Source of the DNA: Planctomycetota bacterium
GTDB lineage: Bacteria; Planctomycetota; UBA1135; JADKAF01
DNA: 64,000 nt
Reading direction: 5' to 3'
Assembly: GCA_016719295.1 (NCBI GenBank)
Contig: JADKAF010000001.1
Coordinates: forward strand, 62,001-126,000
In this document: one piece after another, positions 7,933 through 16,691 of the stretch
How positions within the stretch are numbered: position 1 is the stretch's first letter
Layout of the letters: the number at the start of each line of letters is the position of its first letter
Notes under the pieces: generated by a model
Told to the model about the DNA's origin: nothing
What the model saw: only the letters and a program-made list of their open reading frames with translations
The model's database searches: none
Position numbers and translations under genes: made by a program

Positions 7933-9000
7933 ATGCAGCAGCAAGACAAAGTGATCGACGTGCGCGGGGTGCTTGAGCGCAACTGCACCACCACCAGCGT
8001 CGACGAGCTGCGCTCGCAGGGGCGGAGCCGCGTGAAGGTGATCAATGCGAAGCAGATCTCCGCGCTGATCGAAGAGGCCGTTGCTCGCGCCATCGATGCG
8101 CTGCGCAACTCCTCCACCGTGGACACCAACGCCGTCCTCGAGGCCTCGCGCGTCGAGTTCCAGAAGCTCGTCGCCGAGCGCGAGGAAGAGCTGCGCGAGG
8201 TCCGCGCCGAGAAGCTCGCCGTCGAGCAGGAGCGCGAAGCGCTGCGCTCGGAGGTCGCCGAGAAGCAGGCGCTGGAGGATACGGTGCAGCGCGCGCGAGA
8301 AGAGCTGCAGCGCGTGCTGGGGTCGCCCGCGCTCGAGGATCTGGAGAACGTGCTGCGCGGCTTCGCCGAGCGCGAGCGCGGCGAGGAGACGCAGCGCGCC
8401 GAGTCGCTGCATCGCGAGCTGGAAGAGCTGGACGCGCAGTCGCGCGAGCTGGCCCAGCGCTTGGAGCAGTCGTCGCGGGAGAACGACGAGGCGCGCCGCG
8501 CGCAGCAGCGCGCGGAAGCGGAGCTCGCCGCGCTGAAGGCGGAACGCGACGCGGCGGCGCAGGCGCTCCAGCGCGATCGCGCCGAGCTCGAGTCTCGGCG
8601 AGGAGCGTTTGCTTCGCAGCAGGACGCCGTGCGCGGCGCCGAGGCGGCCAGCAACCAAGCCATGAGCGCGATCCTGGCCGAGCTGCGCCAGCTGAAGGAC
8701 ACCGTCGAGAAGGCGCCGGCCGCCGTGGCGCAAGCGCCCGCGATCGACGCCTCCAAGATGATGGAGAGCCTGGGCGAGGCGATGGACAAGAAGCTCGACA
8801 AGCTGGGCCGCAAGCTCGGCATGAGCTCCGGCCCCGAGCTCGCCGCGGGCATCAGCTTCGACGGCCTCTTCGCCTCCAGCTCGAACATGGAGTCCAACCT
8901 CGAGCAGGTCGAGGTGAAGGAGCGCGAGGGCGGGAGCATCCAGGACGCGGTGGCGCGCATGAAGGCGATGCGCCTCAAGCCGACTGAGAGCGACAGCTAG
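7933..9000 (+). CDS. coiled-coil protein upstream of an actin-like ATPase
   Basis: No named family recognised. A short N-terminal segment (about 1-45, with VIDVRGVLERN and RVKVINAKQ) precedes a long heptad-rich Glu/Arg/Ala/Leu coiled coil (about 65-240). An Ala/Pro linker and a C-terminal segment with paired MESLGEAMDKKLDKL and DAVARMKAMRLK helices follow. No membrane segment or signal peptide. The ATG at 7933 follows a GAGAGGGA site; an in-frame GTG 66 bases upstream is less likely. It lies about 165 bases before the actin-like gene on the same strand, after its own upstream terminator, suggesting a two-gene unit. A role as filament partner, adaptor or cross-linker is inference. Confidence 0.75.
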   Translation: MQQQDKVIDVRGVLERNCTTTSVDELRSQGRSRVKVINAKQISALIEEAVARAIDALRNSSTVDTNAVLEASRVEFQKLVAEREEELREVRAEKLAVEQEREALRSEVAEKQALEDTVQRAREELQRVLGSPALEDLENVLRGFAERERGEETQRAESLHRELEELDAQSRELAQRLEQSSRENDEARRAQQRAEAELAALKAERDAAAQALQRDRAELESRRGAFASQQDAVRGAEAASNQAMSAILAELRQLKDTVEKAPAAVAQAPAIDASKMMESLGEAMDKKLDKLGRKLGMSSGPELAAGISFDGLFASSSNMESNLEQVEVKEREGGSIQDAVARMKAMRLKPTESDS

Positions 9001-9150
9001 GGAAGAACATGCGCGTCTCTCCGTGCGCCTTCAGCTGCACGCGGGGTCGCGCCGAAGGGAACGGACGCGAAGGTCGGTAGACCCCGCGTCGCGAATACGA
9101 ATCGGACGGAGCCGCGGCGGCTTGAGCCGCACCGGCGAGCGAAGCCAAGC

Positions 9151-9157
9151 AAAGGAG
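9151..9157 (+). promoter_or_regulatory. Shine-Dalgarno site for the actin-like gene
   Basis: AAAGGAG lies seven bases before the GTG start at 9165. It supports that non-ATG start and strong translation of the ATPase. Confidence 0.7.
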
Positions 9158-9164
9158 TGCTGCG

Positions 9165-10199
9165 GTGAGCGAAGGAACCTCTTCCACGGCGACGACGACC
9201 CAGGGCCAGAGCCTGCTGCTCGGCAAGGGCCTCGACGTCGGCACGGCAAACATCGTCGCGGGTCTCCAGGACGCGCGTACGGGAGTCAAGATCAAGCTCG
9301 AGCGGAACGCGTTCCTCGACATCGACTCCGATATCTACAGCAAGGACATGCTGACGAAGCTCGGCGTGCCCTACGTCGTCCACGGCGAGAAGATCGTCGT
9401 GATCGGCGAGTCGGCGTTCGAGCTCGCGAACATCTTCGGCCGAGAGACGCGCCGCCCGATGTGCGACGGCCTGATCAGCCCGAACGAAGTCGATGCGCTG
9501 CCGATGATCCAGCTCATCATCGAGAAGTGCCTCGGCAAGCCCACCAAGCAGGGTGAGACGGTCTGCTTCTCCGTGCCGGCCGAGTCGGTCGACTGCGACA
9601 ACAACATCGTCTATCACCAGGGCCTCTTCGAAGGCATGCTGCGCAAGATGGGCTACACGCCCCGCGCGATCAACGAAGGCCACGCGGTGGTCTTCTCCGA
9701 CCTCGCCGAAGAGGACTTCACGGGCATCGGCATCTCGTTCGGCGGCGGCATGGTGAACGCCTGCGTCTGCTACCGCACGATCCCGACGATCTCGTTCTCC
9801 GTCGCCCGCGGCGGCGACTGGATCGACAAGAACGTCGCCGGCGTGCTCGGCATCAATCGCTCGAAGGCGACGATGATCAAGGAGAAGGGCGTCGACATCA
9901 CGAACCCGCAGGGTCGTGAAGAAGAGGCGATCGCCATCTACTACCGCAACCTGATCTCGTACACGATCCAGAACATCAAGGCGCGCTTCGCCAACCAGCG
10001 CAACATGCCTTCGTTCAGCAAGCCGGTCTCGATCGTCTGCTCGGGCGGAACCTCGATGGTCGGCGGGTTCATCAAGGCCTTCCGGGAGGAGTTCGCCAAG
10101 ATCGCCTTCCCGATCCAGGTCCGCGAGATCCGCCACGCCTCCGAGCCGCTGAACACGGTCGCGAAGGGCTGCCTCTTCGCCGCGGCGATCTCCGAGTAA
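9165..10199 (+). CDS. actin-like ATPase (ParM/MreB-like fold)
   Basis: A protein of the actin/Hsp70 ATPase superfamily. The phosphate-1 loop is GLDVGTANIVAG (22-33), very close to the DLGTAN of MreB. Phosphate-2 is GIGISFGGGMVNACV (187-201) and the adenosine motif is SIVCSGGTSMVGGFIKAF (289-306). At 344 residues it has the length of ParM or MreB and no Hsp70 substrate domain. The first ~20 residues are Ser/Thr-rich and variable. It is not in an mreBCD cluster and no plasmid partition gene is near, so it is a chromosomal, orphan member paired with a coiled-coil gene. Polymerisation and a cytoskeletal or division role are inferred. A perfect hairpin follows 37 bases after the stop. Confidence 0.85.
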   Translation: MSEGTSSTATTTQGQSLLLGKGLDVGTANIVAGLQDARTGVKIKLERNAFLDIDSDIYSKDMLTKLGVPYVVHGEKIVVIGESAFELANIFGRETRRPMCDGLISPNEVDALPMIQLIIEKCLGKPTKQGETVCFSVPAESVDCDNNIVYHQGLFEGMLRKMGYTPRAINEGHAVVFSDLAEEDFTGIGISFGGGMVNACVCYRTIPTISFSVARGGDWIDKNVAGVLGINRSKATMIKEKGVDITNPQGREEEAIAIYYRNLISYTIQNIKARFANQRNMPSFSKPVSIVCSGGTSMVGGFIKAFREEFAKIAFPIQVREIRHASEPLNTVAKGCLFAAAISE

Positions 10200-10236
10200 G
10201 CCGTCTCCGACTCCTCGTCGCTCGGGCGACGAAGTT

Positions 10237-10274
10237 GCGCGGGCCGCAGATCCGAGAGGATCTGCGGCCCGCGC
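10237..10274. terminator. 17-bp perfect hairpin between convergent genes
   Basis: A perfect 17-bp inverted repeat with a GAGA tetraloop lies between the stops of two convergent genes. It lacks a T-run on either strand, so it may act as a bidirectional, possibly Rho-assisted, terminator or as a 3'-end stabiliser. Confidence 0.6.
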
Positions 10275-10301
10275 ACGTTGCTCCGCGCGCTCGCGCGCGG
10301 A

Positions 10302-11786
10302 TCAGAACGCGAGCTCGGCGATGGCCGTCAGCTCTCCGCGAACACCGCTGGGCTGCAGCTGCGCGACGAGGAACTGGACCGGCGCTCTACGCCCGATCAG
10401 GAAGGGATCGTTCGGCAGCGCGAAGGAGAGGTCGGCGCGCGCTTGGCCGTTCACGGGCGGCATGGAGCCGGTCGTGAGATAGCTGAAGGTCGCGAGGTCG
10501 AGCGCGAGCAAGCCGAAGGGCTCGATCGCGAATTGCACCGCGCCGGCGCCGGCGGCGCCGAAGAGCAGGTAGGTCGGGTCGACGGGATTCGCCGCGAAGT
10601 CGCCGCGCTCGTCGAGCACCGACACCGTCGCCGTCGAGCCGAGTGTTACGGGGCCGAAGCCCGCGACGGCGATCGAGGAGACCTCCTCGGCGCCGCGATC
10701 GACCTCGATCGCGCCGTCGAGGTCGCCGTCGATCAAGCGCATGCCGCCCTGCACGTCGTTTCCGTACGGGGGATAGATCCCCGCCGGCAGCGGCATGCCC
10801 GCGGGGGCGAGGTTCGAGCCGCTGTCGACGAGCGGCGAGCTGCGCTGCAGACGATAGTCGCTCGGCGCGACGAGCAGCGGATCGACGAAGCTGTCGGTGG
10901 CACCCGCGCTCAGGCCCGCGCCGTAGCTCGCGCCGACCTGCCAGAAGTTGTTGGCGTCGGAGTAGACGATCGGCGTGCCGAAGCCGGTGTCGAACCAGAT
11001 CGCGTTGAAGCCGACGTTCACGAAGCTGTTGTTGAAGATGTAGATCGTCGAGGTGCTGCGCGCGTCGGCGAGGACCTCGATGCCCGAGGTCCCGATGTTC
11101 TGGAAGCTGTTGTTGTAGATGTAGCCGATATCGCCGCTCACCGCCGAGAAGTTGGTGACGCCGATGCCGTCCGCGCAGTTGATCACCACGTTGTCGTGGA
11201 AGCGCGTGCGCAGGCTCGCGCCGAAGGAGACGAAGGCGTACGGCAGGTCGCGGAAGATGCACTCGGAGATCTCGACGTCGTCGACGGTGAAGCCCGTCGA
11301 GGTCGAGCCCAAGCGCCACGCGCAGTTCCAGCGTCCGGCCGGCTGTCCGGGGTTCTGGAAGGTGAAGCCCTTGATCTTCGTGCCGGCGCCCGTGAAGAGG
11401 ACGCGCGCGAAGAAGAACGAGGTCTGCTGGCCCTCGGGATCGACGATGCAGCGATCCGCGCCAGCGCCGATCAGTTGGATGCGCTGCGGGATCCCGTTCT
11501 GCGCCTGGCCGATGACCCAGGCCGCGAAGAGGCCCGTCGAGGGATCGAGGAAGTCGCCGTTCGTCGAGGGCGAATAGCGGCCCGGCGCGCAGTGCACGCT
11601 GTCCCCGTCGTTGGCCAAGAAGCGCAGCGCGTAGCTCACCGACTTCACCGGTTGCGCGACGGTGCCCGGGTTCGTGTCGTTCCCGTTCAGGGGATCGACG
11701 TAGTGATGACGCTGGGCCTGCGCGGAGCCGGCGCAGAGCAGCAGCAGGGCGCCGAGGCGGGCGGCGGGGGTGACGAGACGGCGCAT
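10302..11786 (-). CDS. secreted right-handed beta-helix (pectin lyase fold) protein
   Basis: An N-terminal signal peptide (hydrophobic stretch LGALLLLCAGSAQAQ) is followed by a domain opening Y-V-D-P-L-N-G-N-D, typical of DUF1565-type beta-helix proteins, with the predicted coil repeats around N-N-S-F motifs (IYNNSFQNIG, IFNNSFVNVG). The pattern suggests a cell-surface or exported carbohydrate-binding protein; no catalytic residues can be assigned. About 120 C-terminal residues form a separate beta-rich domain. The start 19 codons inside the open frame is chosen because GGAGGA precedes that ATG and the signal peptide begins there. Confidence 0.8.
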   Translation of the reverse strand: MRRLVTPAARLGALLLLCAGSAQAQRHHYVDPLNGNDTNPGTVAQPVKSVSYALRFLANDGDSVHCAPGRYSPSTNGDFLDPSTGLFAAWVIGQAQNGIPQRIQLIGAGADRCIVDPEGQQTSFFFARVLFTGAGTKIKGFTFQNPGQPAGRWNCAWRLGSTSTGFTVDDVEISECIFRDLPYAFVSFGASLRTRFHDNVVINCADGIGVTNFSAVSGDIGYIYNNSFQNIGTSGIEVLADARSTSTIYIFNNSFVNVGFNAIWFDTGFGTPIVYSDANNFWQVGASYGAGLSAGATDSFVDPLLVAPSDYRLQRSSPLVDSGSNLAPAGMPLPAGIYPPYGNDVQGGMRLIDGDLDGAIEVDRGAEEVSSIAVAGFGPVTLGSTATVSVLDERGDFAANPVDPTYLLFGAAGAGAVQFAIEPFGLLALDLATFSYLTTGSMPPVNGQARADLSFALPNDPFLIGRRAPVQFLVAQLQPSGVRGELTAIAELAF

Positions 11787-11905
11787 GGTTCCTCCGGGGA
11801 GCTGTGGCGCGGCGCGCGAGCGCCGCGAGCGGAGGAGGATCATCGCCAGCGGGGCGCGGTCTGGATAGGCCGCGCCGCGCTTCCCTGCGCGCGCCGCGTC
11901 GGGGC

Positions 11906-12727
11906 TCAGCCCTGCTGCGCGTCGGTCGCGCCGCTCGCAGCGATCGGCTGCGCCGGACGCGCGGTCTGGAGCAGCAGGGCGCGGAGCAGCGCGCGAAAGT
12001 CGTCGGCGGGCGTCGAGCGGAAGTCGCGGTCGAGGTAGGTCACGTGGCCCTTCGAGCCGACGACGAAGACCGCGTGGGGAGCGCTCTCCGCGGTGGTGCT
12101 ACCCGTCGTCGCGCTCGGAGGGGAGCCCGCGCCGTAGAGCTTCGCCACGCGCTGATCCGGATCGCTCAGCAGATCGAAGGGCAGCTCGAGGAACTCGTGG
12201 AAGCGAGCGTTCCGCTCGCGGAGGTCGCTCGAGATCCCCAGCACGCGCGGCGGCGGGCCTTCCAGCTGCGAGAGGCGCTCCTTCCAAGCGCGCAGCAGCG
12301 CCGTCGCCGCCGGAGCGAAGTCCTTCCCGTAGAAGACCAGGATCAGCGCGCTCTGCTCCTGCTCGACCTCCGCGAGGAGCTCGGCGAGCGGGCGCTCGCG
12401 CCCCGCCTGATCGAGGAGCGCGAACTCGGGTGCCGCTTGCCCGACGCTGAGCGCTCGCGGCTTCGCCTTGGCGGACTCCGAAATCGGGCTCGAAGTGCTC
12501 GGCGCCTGCGCGGCGGGCGCGAGCCCGCCGAGCGACTGCGCGCTCGCGGTGCCGAGCGCTCCGCAGAGCGCCAGCAGCAACGCGGCCGCTCCGCGCGGCA
12601 GCGCGGCGGTCAGAAGAGCCGCTCCAGAGGAGCGGGAGGTGGGTCGACAACGGCCTTCGGCGAGCTCCGGGCAGGAGGGATCGAGCCAGGCGGCGAGCCG
12701 AGTATAGCCGCAGCGCAGCGAACGCAA
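11906..12727 (-). CDS. thioredoxin-fold peroxiredoxin-like protein lacking the peroxidatic Cys
   Basis: A signal-peptide-like stretch (LLLALCGALGTASAQ) leads into an AhpC/TSA-type thioredoxin fold: the opening V-G-Q-A-A-P-E-F-A-L-L-D, the strand ALILVFYGKDF and the later VLGISSDLRERNARFHEF. The peroxidatic cysteine expected in the motif (P-G/V-C-T) is replaced by alanine (P-A-A-T, codon at 12305-12307), and no other cysteine lies in the fold. It is therefore probably not a peroxidase. The start is uncertain: the longest frame begins at a TTG, no ATG exists in frame, and translation may begin nearer the signal peptide (about 12613). A TATACT box lies inside the N-terminal part of the longest frame, which argues for a later start. 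Confidence 0.65.
   Translation of the reverse strand: MRSLRCGYTRLAAWLDPSCPELAEGRCRPTSRSSGAALLTAALPRGAAALLLALCGALGTASAQSLGGLAPAAQAPSTSSPISESAKAKPRALSVGQAAPEFALLDQAGRERPLAELLAEVEQEQSALILVFYGKDFAPAATALLRAWKERLSQLEGPPPRVLGISSDLRERNARFHEFLELPFDLLSDPDQRVAKLYGAGSPPSATTGSTTAESAPHAVFVVGSKGHVTYLDRDFRSTPADDFRALLRALLLQTARPAQPIAASGATDAQQG
12701..12706 (-). promoter_or_regulatory. candidate -10 box (TATACT)
   Basis: TATACT on the - strand, with a weak TTGCGT 15 bases upstream, in a setting otherwise almost free of A/T. It would place transcription start inside the longest frame of the peroxiredoxin-like gene and so bears on that gene's start. Confidence 0.3.
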
Positions 12728-12756
12728 CCGAGCCCGCTCGCCGGAAGCTCGCGGAG

Positions 12757-13956
12757 CTACCTCGCTCGAGCGGCAGCCCGGGCGCGGGCGTCGGCGATCA
12801 GGTGGTCGAGCTGCCCGAGGATCGCGTCCCAGCGGTAGGCCGTCTCCATGCGCACGCGCGCCGCTTTACCGAGCGCCTCGCGGCGCTCGCGATCCCGGAG
12901 CAGTCCGACCAGCGCGTCGACCCACGCGGGCGGCTCGTCGGCCACGAGCAGGTCGCGGCCCGGTTGGGCGTCGATGCCCGAGAAGGCCGAGGGCGAGGAA
13001 ATGGTCGGCAGGCCCGAGGCCATCGCCTCCAGCACCTTGTTCTGGATCCCGCGCGCGATGCGCAGCGGCGCGATCGCCACCGTCGCGCGTTCGAAGTAGG
13101 GCCGCGTCGACTCGACGAAGCCGGTGACCTCGACGTCGCTCGCGGCGAGGGCGCGGATCGCAGGCACGGGGCGCGAGCCCACGATGAGCAGCCTGGCCTG
13201 CGGGATCGCCTGCTTCAGCTGCGGCCAGATCTCGCGGTGGAACCAGAGCATCCCGTCCACGTTCGCGCCGTAGTCCATGACGCCGGTGAAGAGCAGCGTC
13301 GCCGGCTCGCGCGCGCCTTCGGGACCGGGGCGGAAGGCCTCGAGGTCGACGCCGTTCGGCAGGATCGCGACGTTGGCTCCGGGGATCTGCTTCAAGAAGA
13401 GCTCGCGCTCGACCTCGGAGACGACCGTGCACGCATCGACGGCATGAGCGAGCTCGCGCTCGAAGCGCAGCAGACGGCGATGCTCGCGCCCGTAGATCCA
13501 CGAGCCCGGGAACGAGTGGTTGCGCGCGTACTGCAGCCACTTGTCCGAGTCGAGCTCGGCGAAGATCTGGATCTTCGGCAGCGCGGGATAGGGCGAGAAG
13601 TACTGGCCCATCGACGAGGAGTACGCGAGCAAGAGATCGACGCCCTGCGCGACCTCGCTCGCGACCGCGTTCGCCAAGCGCCGGTCGTAGAAGTACGGCA
13701 GCGTGATGGGCTGCGTCGTGAGCAGCGCGCGCAGCGCCCAGAGCTTGCGCGCGCGCGGGCGAATCGGGAAGCCGTGCACGCGGACGCCCATCCCGCGCAG
13801 CTTCGCCGCGTAGCCCTCTTCCTTCGGCTCCTCGAGGAAGCAGCCCGAGACGAGCTCGTGGCGCTCCTTCAGGTGGCGCATCACGTGGTAGGTCGTGATC
13901 TTGTCGCCGCGGTCCGGCGGGTAGGGGACGCGTTGGCTGAGGAAGAGGATCTTCAT
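12757..13956 (-). CDS. glycosyltransferase of the TIGR03087 (PEP-CTERM/EpsH1-associated) type
   Basis: A GT-B-fold (GT4-like) sugar transferase for exopolysaccharide or surface glycan assembly. The opening FLSQRVPYPPDRGDKI (residues 5-20) and the following H-V-M-R-H-L are characteristic of the TIGR03087 group found with exosortase/EPS clusters. The C-terminal nucleotide-sugar domain has the LFTGVMDYGANVDG, the IAPLRIARGIQNKVLEAMASG-like segment and a final helical tail. Length (399) is normal. No exosortase, PEP-CTERM protein or other EPS gene is adjacent, so here it stands alone. The ATG start is fixed by the conserved N-terminus. Confidence 0.85.
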   Translation of the reverse strand: MKILFLSQRVPYPPDRGDKITTYHVMRHLKERHELVSGCFLEEPKEEGYAAKLRGMGVRVHGFPIRPRARKLWALRALLTTQPITLPYFYDRRLANAVASEVAQGVDLLLAYSSSMGQYFSPYPALPKIQIFAELDSDKWLQYARNHSFPGSWIYGREHRRLLRFERELAHAVDACTVVSEVERELFLKQIPGANVAILPNGVDLEAFRPGPEGAREPATLLFTGVMDYGANVDGMLWFHREIWPQLKQAIPQARLLIVGSRPVPAIRALAASDVEVTGFVESTRPYFERATVAIAPLRIARGIQNKVLEAMASGLPTISSPSAFSGIDAQPGRDLLVADEPPAWVDALVGLLRDRERREALGKAARVRMETAYRWDAILGQLDHLIADARARAAARAR

Positions 13957-14119
13957 GGACGAGGCTCGCGCTCGCGGTCGGACATCGGCGCGCCCGCGAG
14001 CGCGGCGGAGGTGGTAGCGTCTGCGCCTGCCGGCCGGGAGCCCGCGCGCGCGCGCAGCGTAAGGATCGCGGCCAGGCAATCCAAGCGGCAGGAGGAGGCG
14101 GGGAACCGCTCGAGCTCGC

Positions 14120-15535
14120 ATGAACGAACGGCAACGATGGGATCGTCGCGCGTCCTGGGTCGTGCTCGTGCTCGCTACGGGAGTGCCTCTCGCGCGTGCG
14201 CAGCACGCCGATCCGCGGGAGGAGGAGCGGGCGCGCGAGCTGCGCGCGGAGGTGGAGGAGAAGCTCCGCCGCGGCCGGCTCCGCACCGTCGATGCGCTGC
14301 TCGGGCTGCCGGCGGGGGAGCGCGCGGGCATCGCGGCCGCGCGCGCCGCTCGAGCGCTGCTCGCCACCGGAGATGCCCCGGCGCTCGCGGCCTGCGAGCC
14401 CGTCTGCAAGGCGCACGCCGAGGCGCCGCCGGCGGCGACGGCGATCGAAGCCATCGAGCGCGTCGAGCTCTTCGCCGCCGCGAACGCGAGCTATCGCCCC
14501 GCGCTCGAGCGCGCGCTCGCGCGCTTGCTCGAGCTGCAGCGGAAGGACGGGGGCTTCTCCGTCGCCGAGGAGCGCGAAGGACCCGACGGCGCGACCGTCG
14601 CGGCGCGGGCCGTGCTCGCGGCCCGTTCGGCCGAGCGCGCGGGATCGCCGTTCGATCTCGAGCGCTGGCGCACGAGCGGCGAGTTCCTCCTCGCGCGCCA
14701 GCAGCGCGACGGGGGCGTCGGCGGACCGGGCCGCCGAGCGCGCTCGAACGGTGCCGCGACCGCCGGCGCCATCGCCGCGTGGACCGCGCTCGCCGCGCGC
14801 GAAGCGGAGGCCGAGCGCCGCGCGCGGCTCGGCAGCGCGCTGCAGCGCGCCGAGGCCTGGCTCCTCGAGGAGTGGACCGTCGAGCGGAACCCCGGCGGCC
14901 ACGGCGAGGACCTCGCCTGGCTCGTCGACCTCGAGCGCGCCGAAGCGCTGCTGCTCATCGCGCCCGAGAGCGCGAAGCGCCGCGCGAAGCGCCGCGACGG
15001 CTACCTCGCCGGCTACCAGCTCCCCGACTGGGGCTGGAACCACCGCGCGAGCTTGCAGGACGTGATGGGGCCGGCGGGCAGCGTGCCCTCGGGGGCGGGC
15101 GCCGGCGCGGGCGTCGGTCCGCCGCAGCTCCCTCGCGGGCTCGGCGCCTTGCCGCAGGTGGTCTACGACCCCTTCGACACGGCGTCGGCGACGCTCGCGC
15201 TCGCGGCCGGGACGCGCGCGAGCGAGGCCGAGCTGCGCTTCGCCTTGCAGCGCCGCTGGATCTCGCCGCGCGCGCTGCCGAGCGCGGAGCGCCTCGACGG
15301 CTTCGTGGCGCTGCTGCGCGAGCACTTCTCCGTCGCGGTGCCCGAGCTCCTCGCTGGGCTCAGCGCCGAGGATGCGCCATGCCGCGCGTTCGCGCTGCGC
15401 TGCTTGCGCGCGCTGACCGGCGAGGACCTCGGCTTCGATCCGGCGAAGGCCTCGACCGAGCCTGCGAACCAGAAGGCCCTCGAGGCCTGGCGCGGCTGGT
15501 GGATGACGGAAGGGCGCGCTCGCGCCGGACGTTGA
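14120..15535 (+). CDS. secreted prenyltransferase/terpenoid-cyclase-like toroid protein
   Basis: An N-terminal signal peptide (WVVLVLATGVPLARAQ) is followed by helical segments with QxxDGGF/V motifs (QRKDGGFSV, QQRDGGVGG and a later DWGWN), the repeats of the alpha/alpha toroid seen in squalene cyclases and prenyltransferases. The DxDD or zinc residues needed for catalysis are not evident, so an enzymatic role is doubtful; many planctomycetal secreted proteins carry this fold without known function. 471 residues. It is divergent from the glycosyltransferase gene with a 163-base shared upstream region. Confidence 0.65.
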   Translation: MNERQRWDRRASWVVLVLATGVPLARAQHADPREEERARELRAEVEEKLRRGRLRTVDALLGLPAGERAGIAAARAARALLATGDAPALAACEPVCKAHAEAPPAATAIEAIERVELFAAANASYRPALERALARLLELQRKDGGFSVAEEREGPDGATVAARAVLAARSAERAGSPFDLERWRTSGEFLLARQQRDGGVGGPGRRARSNGAATAGAIAAWTALAAREAEAERRARLGSALQRAEAWLLEEWTVERNPGGHGEDLAWLVDLERAEALLLIAPESAKRRAKRRDGYLAGYQLPDWGWNHRASLQDVMGPAGSVPSGAGAGAGVGPPQLPRGLGALPQVVYDPFDTASATLALAAGTRASEAELRFALQRRWISPRALPSAERLDGFVALLREHFSVAVPELLAGLSAEDAPCRAFALRCLRALTGEDLGFDPAKASTEPANQKALEAWRGWWMTEGRARAGR

Positions 15536-15627
15536 CTCGCGCCGAGGGTGCCGTTGGTTGGCTGTCGAAGCCGTGCTTCGAAGCTGGGAACGATGCCTCG
15601 CGGCTTTCGCGCTGCTCGCGCCGCGCC

Positions 15628-15654
15628 GGAGCCTCGGTTCGGCTTCGAGGCTCC
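15628..15654. terminator. inverted repeat between convergent genes
   Basis: A 9-bp perfect stem (GGAGCCTCG/CGAGGCTCC) with a 9-base loop lies between the toroid gene and prmA, which converge. A second, 7-bp hairpin (TCGAAGC/GCTTCGA) lies near 15566. No T-run. Likely 3'-end structures. The rest of the 238-base gap shows nothing convincing. Confidence 0.35.
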
Positions 15655-15773
15655 CGCCGCTCGCGAGCGGGGACGAGCATCGCCGCGATGCTGCGCCTGC
15701 AGCGGATCTACACCGTGCCGATCCACTTCGAGCAGCTCGAGCACCACGACCAGCAGGACCGCCGCTGCGCGAA

Positions 15774-16691
15774 TCAGCTGCTGCGGCGCTCCCACCACCC
15801 CGCCGCCCACTTCCCGCGCTCGTTCCGCGAGAGCAGCGCGAAGCCCTGCGCGCGGAACGCGGCATCGACCTTGTCGAAGCGCAGCCGATCGATGCCGGAC
15901 GAGATCAACATCGCGCCGGGCTCGGCGAGGCGCGCGAGCTCGGGTGCGAGCTCGACCAAGGTCTCGGTCTCGATGTTGGCGAGCAGGAGCTCGAAGCGGC
16001 TGTGCAGAGCCGCGGGCGTCGCGCAGACGAGCTGCGCCTTCGAGCGCGCGCGCTCGAAGTTCGGCCGCGCGGCGCGGCAGGAGGACTCGCTGATCTCGAT
16101 CGCGAGCAGCGGCGTGTGCCCGAGCTGCTCGGCGGCGAGCGCCAGGATGCCGGTGCCGGTGCCGATGTCGAGTGTCCGGCGCGGCCGCGTCTCGCGCCGG
16201 GCGAGGTCGCGGAGATAGAGCAGGCACATGCGCGTCGTGGGATGCAGCCCCGTGCCGAAGGCGCCGCCGGGCTCGATCGGCAGCATGCGGTCGCTCGGGC
16301 GCAGCGCGGTCTCCTGGCCGAGGGGCACCACGACGAAGCAGCCGATGCGGAACGGACGCCAGCGCTCCTTCCACTTCTCCTCCCAGCCGCCGGCGGGGAT
16401 CAGCTGGGCGTCGACGGCGAGGCTATCGAGCTCGGCGATGCCGGTCGTGCGCAGCCCTTCGCCGAAGGCCTCGAGCACGGCCTCGCGCGCGAGCTCGGTG
16501 GGCGGGAAGACGTAGCCGCGCACGCGCCTGGCACCCGTGCGCGCGAGCGGCACCTCCTCCGCGGTGCCCTTGCAGCCGGCGTTCAGGAGGAGATCGGCGA
16601 CCAGCTCGGCGAGCGAGCCTTCGACGCGCACGGTGAGCTCCCAGAGCTGCGGACCTTCGGTGGGGCTCGGCGTCGGCGAGGGCGTGGTCAT
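15774..16691 (-). CDS. prmA: ribosomal protein L11 methyltransferase
   Basis: SAM-dependent methyltransferase that modifies ribosomal protein L11. The substrate-binding region contains GGWEEKWKERWRPFRIG, followed by GGAFGTGLHPTTRMCL (the PrmA signature), the SAM-binding LDIGTGTGILALAA and the ANI motif (LLANIETETL) in place of NPPY. 305 residues, normal. Its ATG overlaps the stop of the upstream DUF1080 gene by four bases (ATGA), making it the last gene of the hydroxyproline unit. That linkage is unexpected for a translation gene. Confidence 0.93.
   Translation of the reverse strand: MTTPSPTPSPTEGPQLWELTVRVEGSLAELVADLLLNAGCKGTAEEVPLARTGARRVRGYVFPPTELAREAVLEAFGEGLRTTGIAELDSLAVDAQLIPAGGWEEKWKERWRPFRIGCFVVVPLGQETALRPSDRMLPIEPGGAFGTGLHPTTRMCLLYLRDLARRETRPRRTLDIGTGTGILALAAEQLGHTPLLAIEISESSCRAARPNFERARSKAQLVCATPAALHSRFELLLANIETETLVELAPELARLAEPGAMLISSGIDRLRFDKVDAAFRAQGFALLSRNERGKWAAGWWERRSS

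Noticed and set aside
12802..16218. Very long + strand open frame opposite the glycosyltransferase and running past prmA
   Set aside because: It is Arg/Ala-rich without motifs, and the other frames carry recognised genes.
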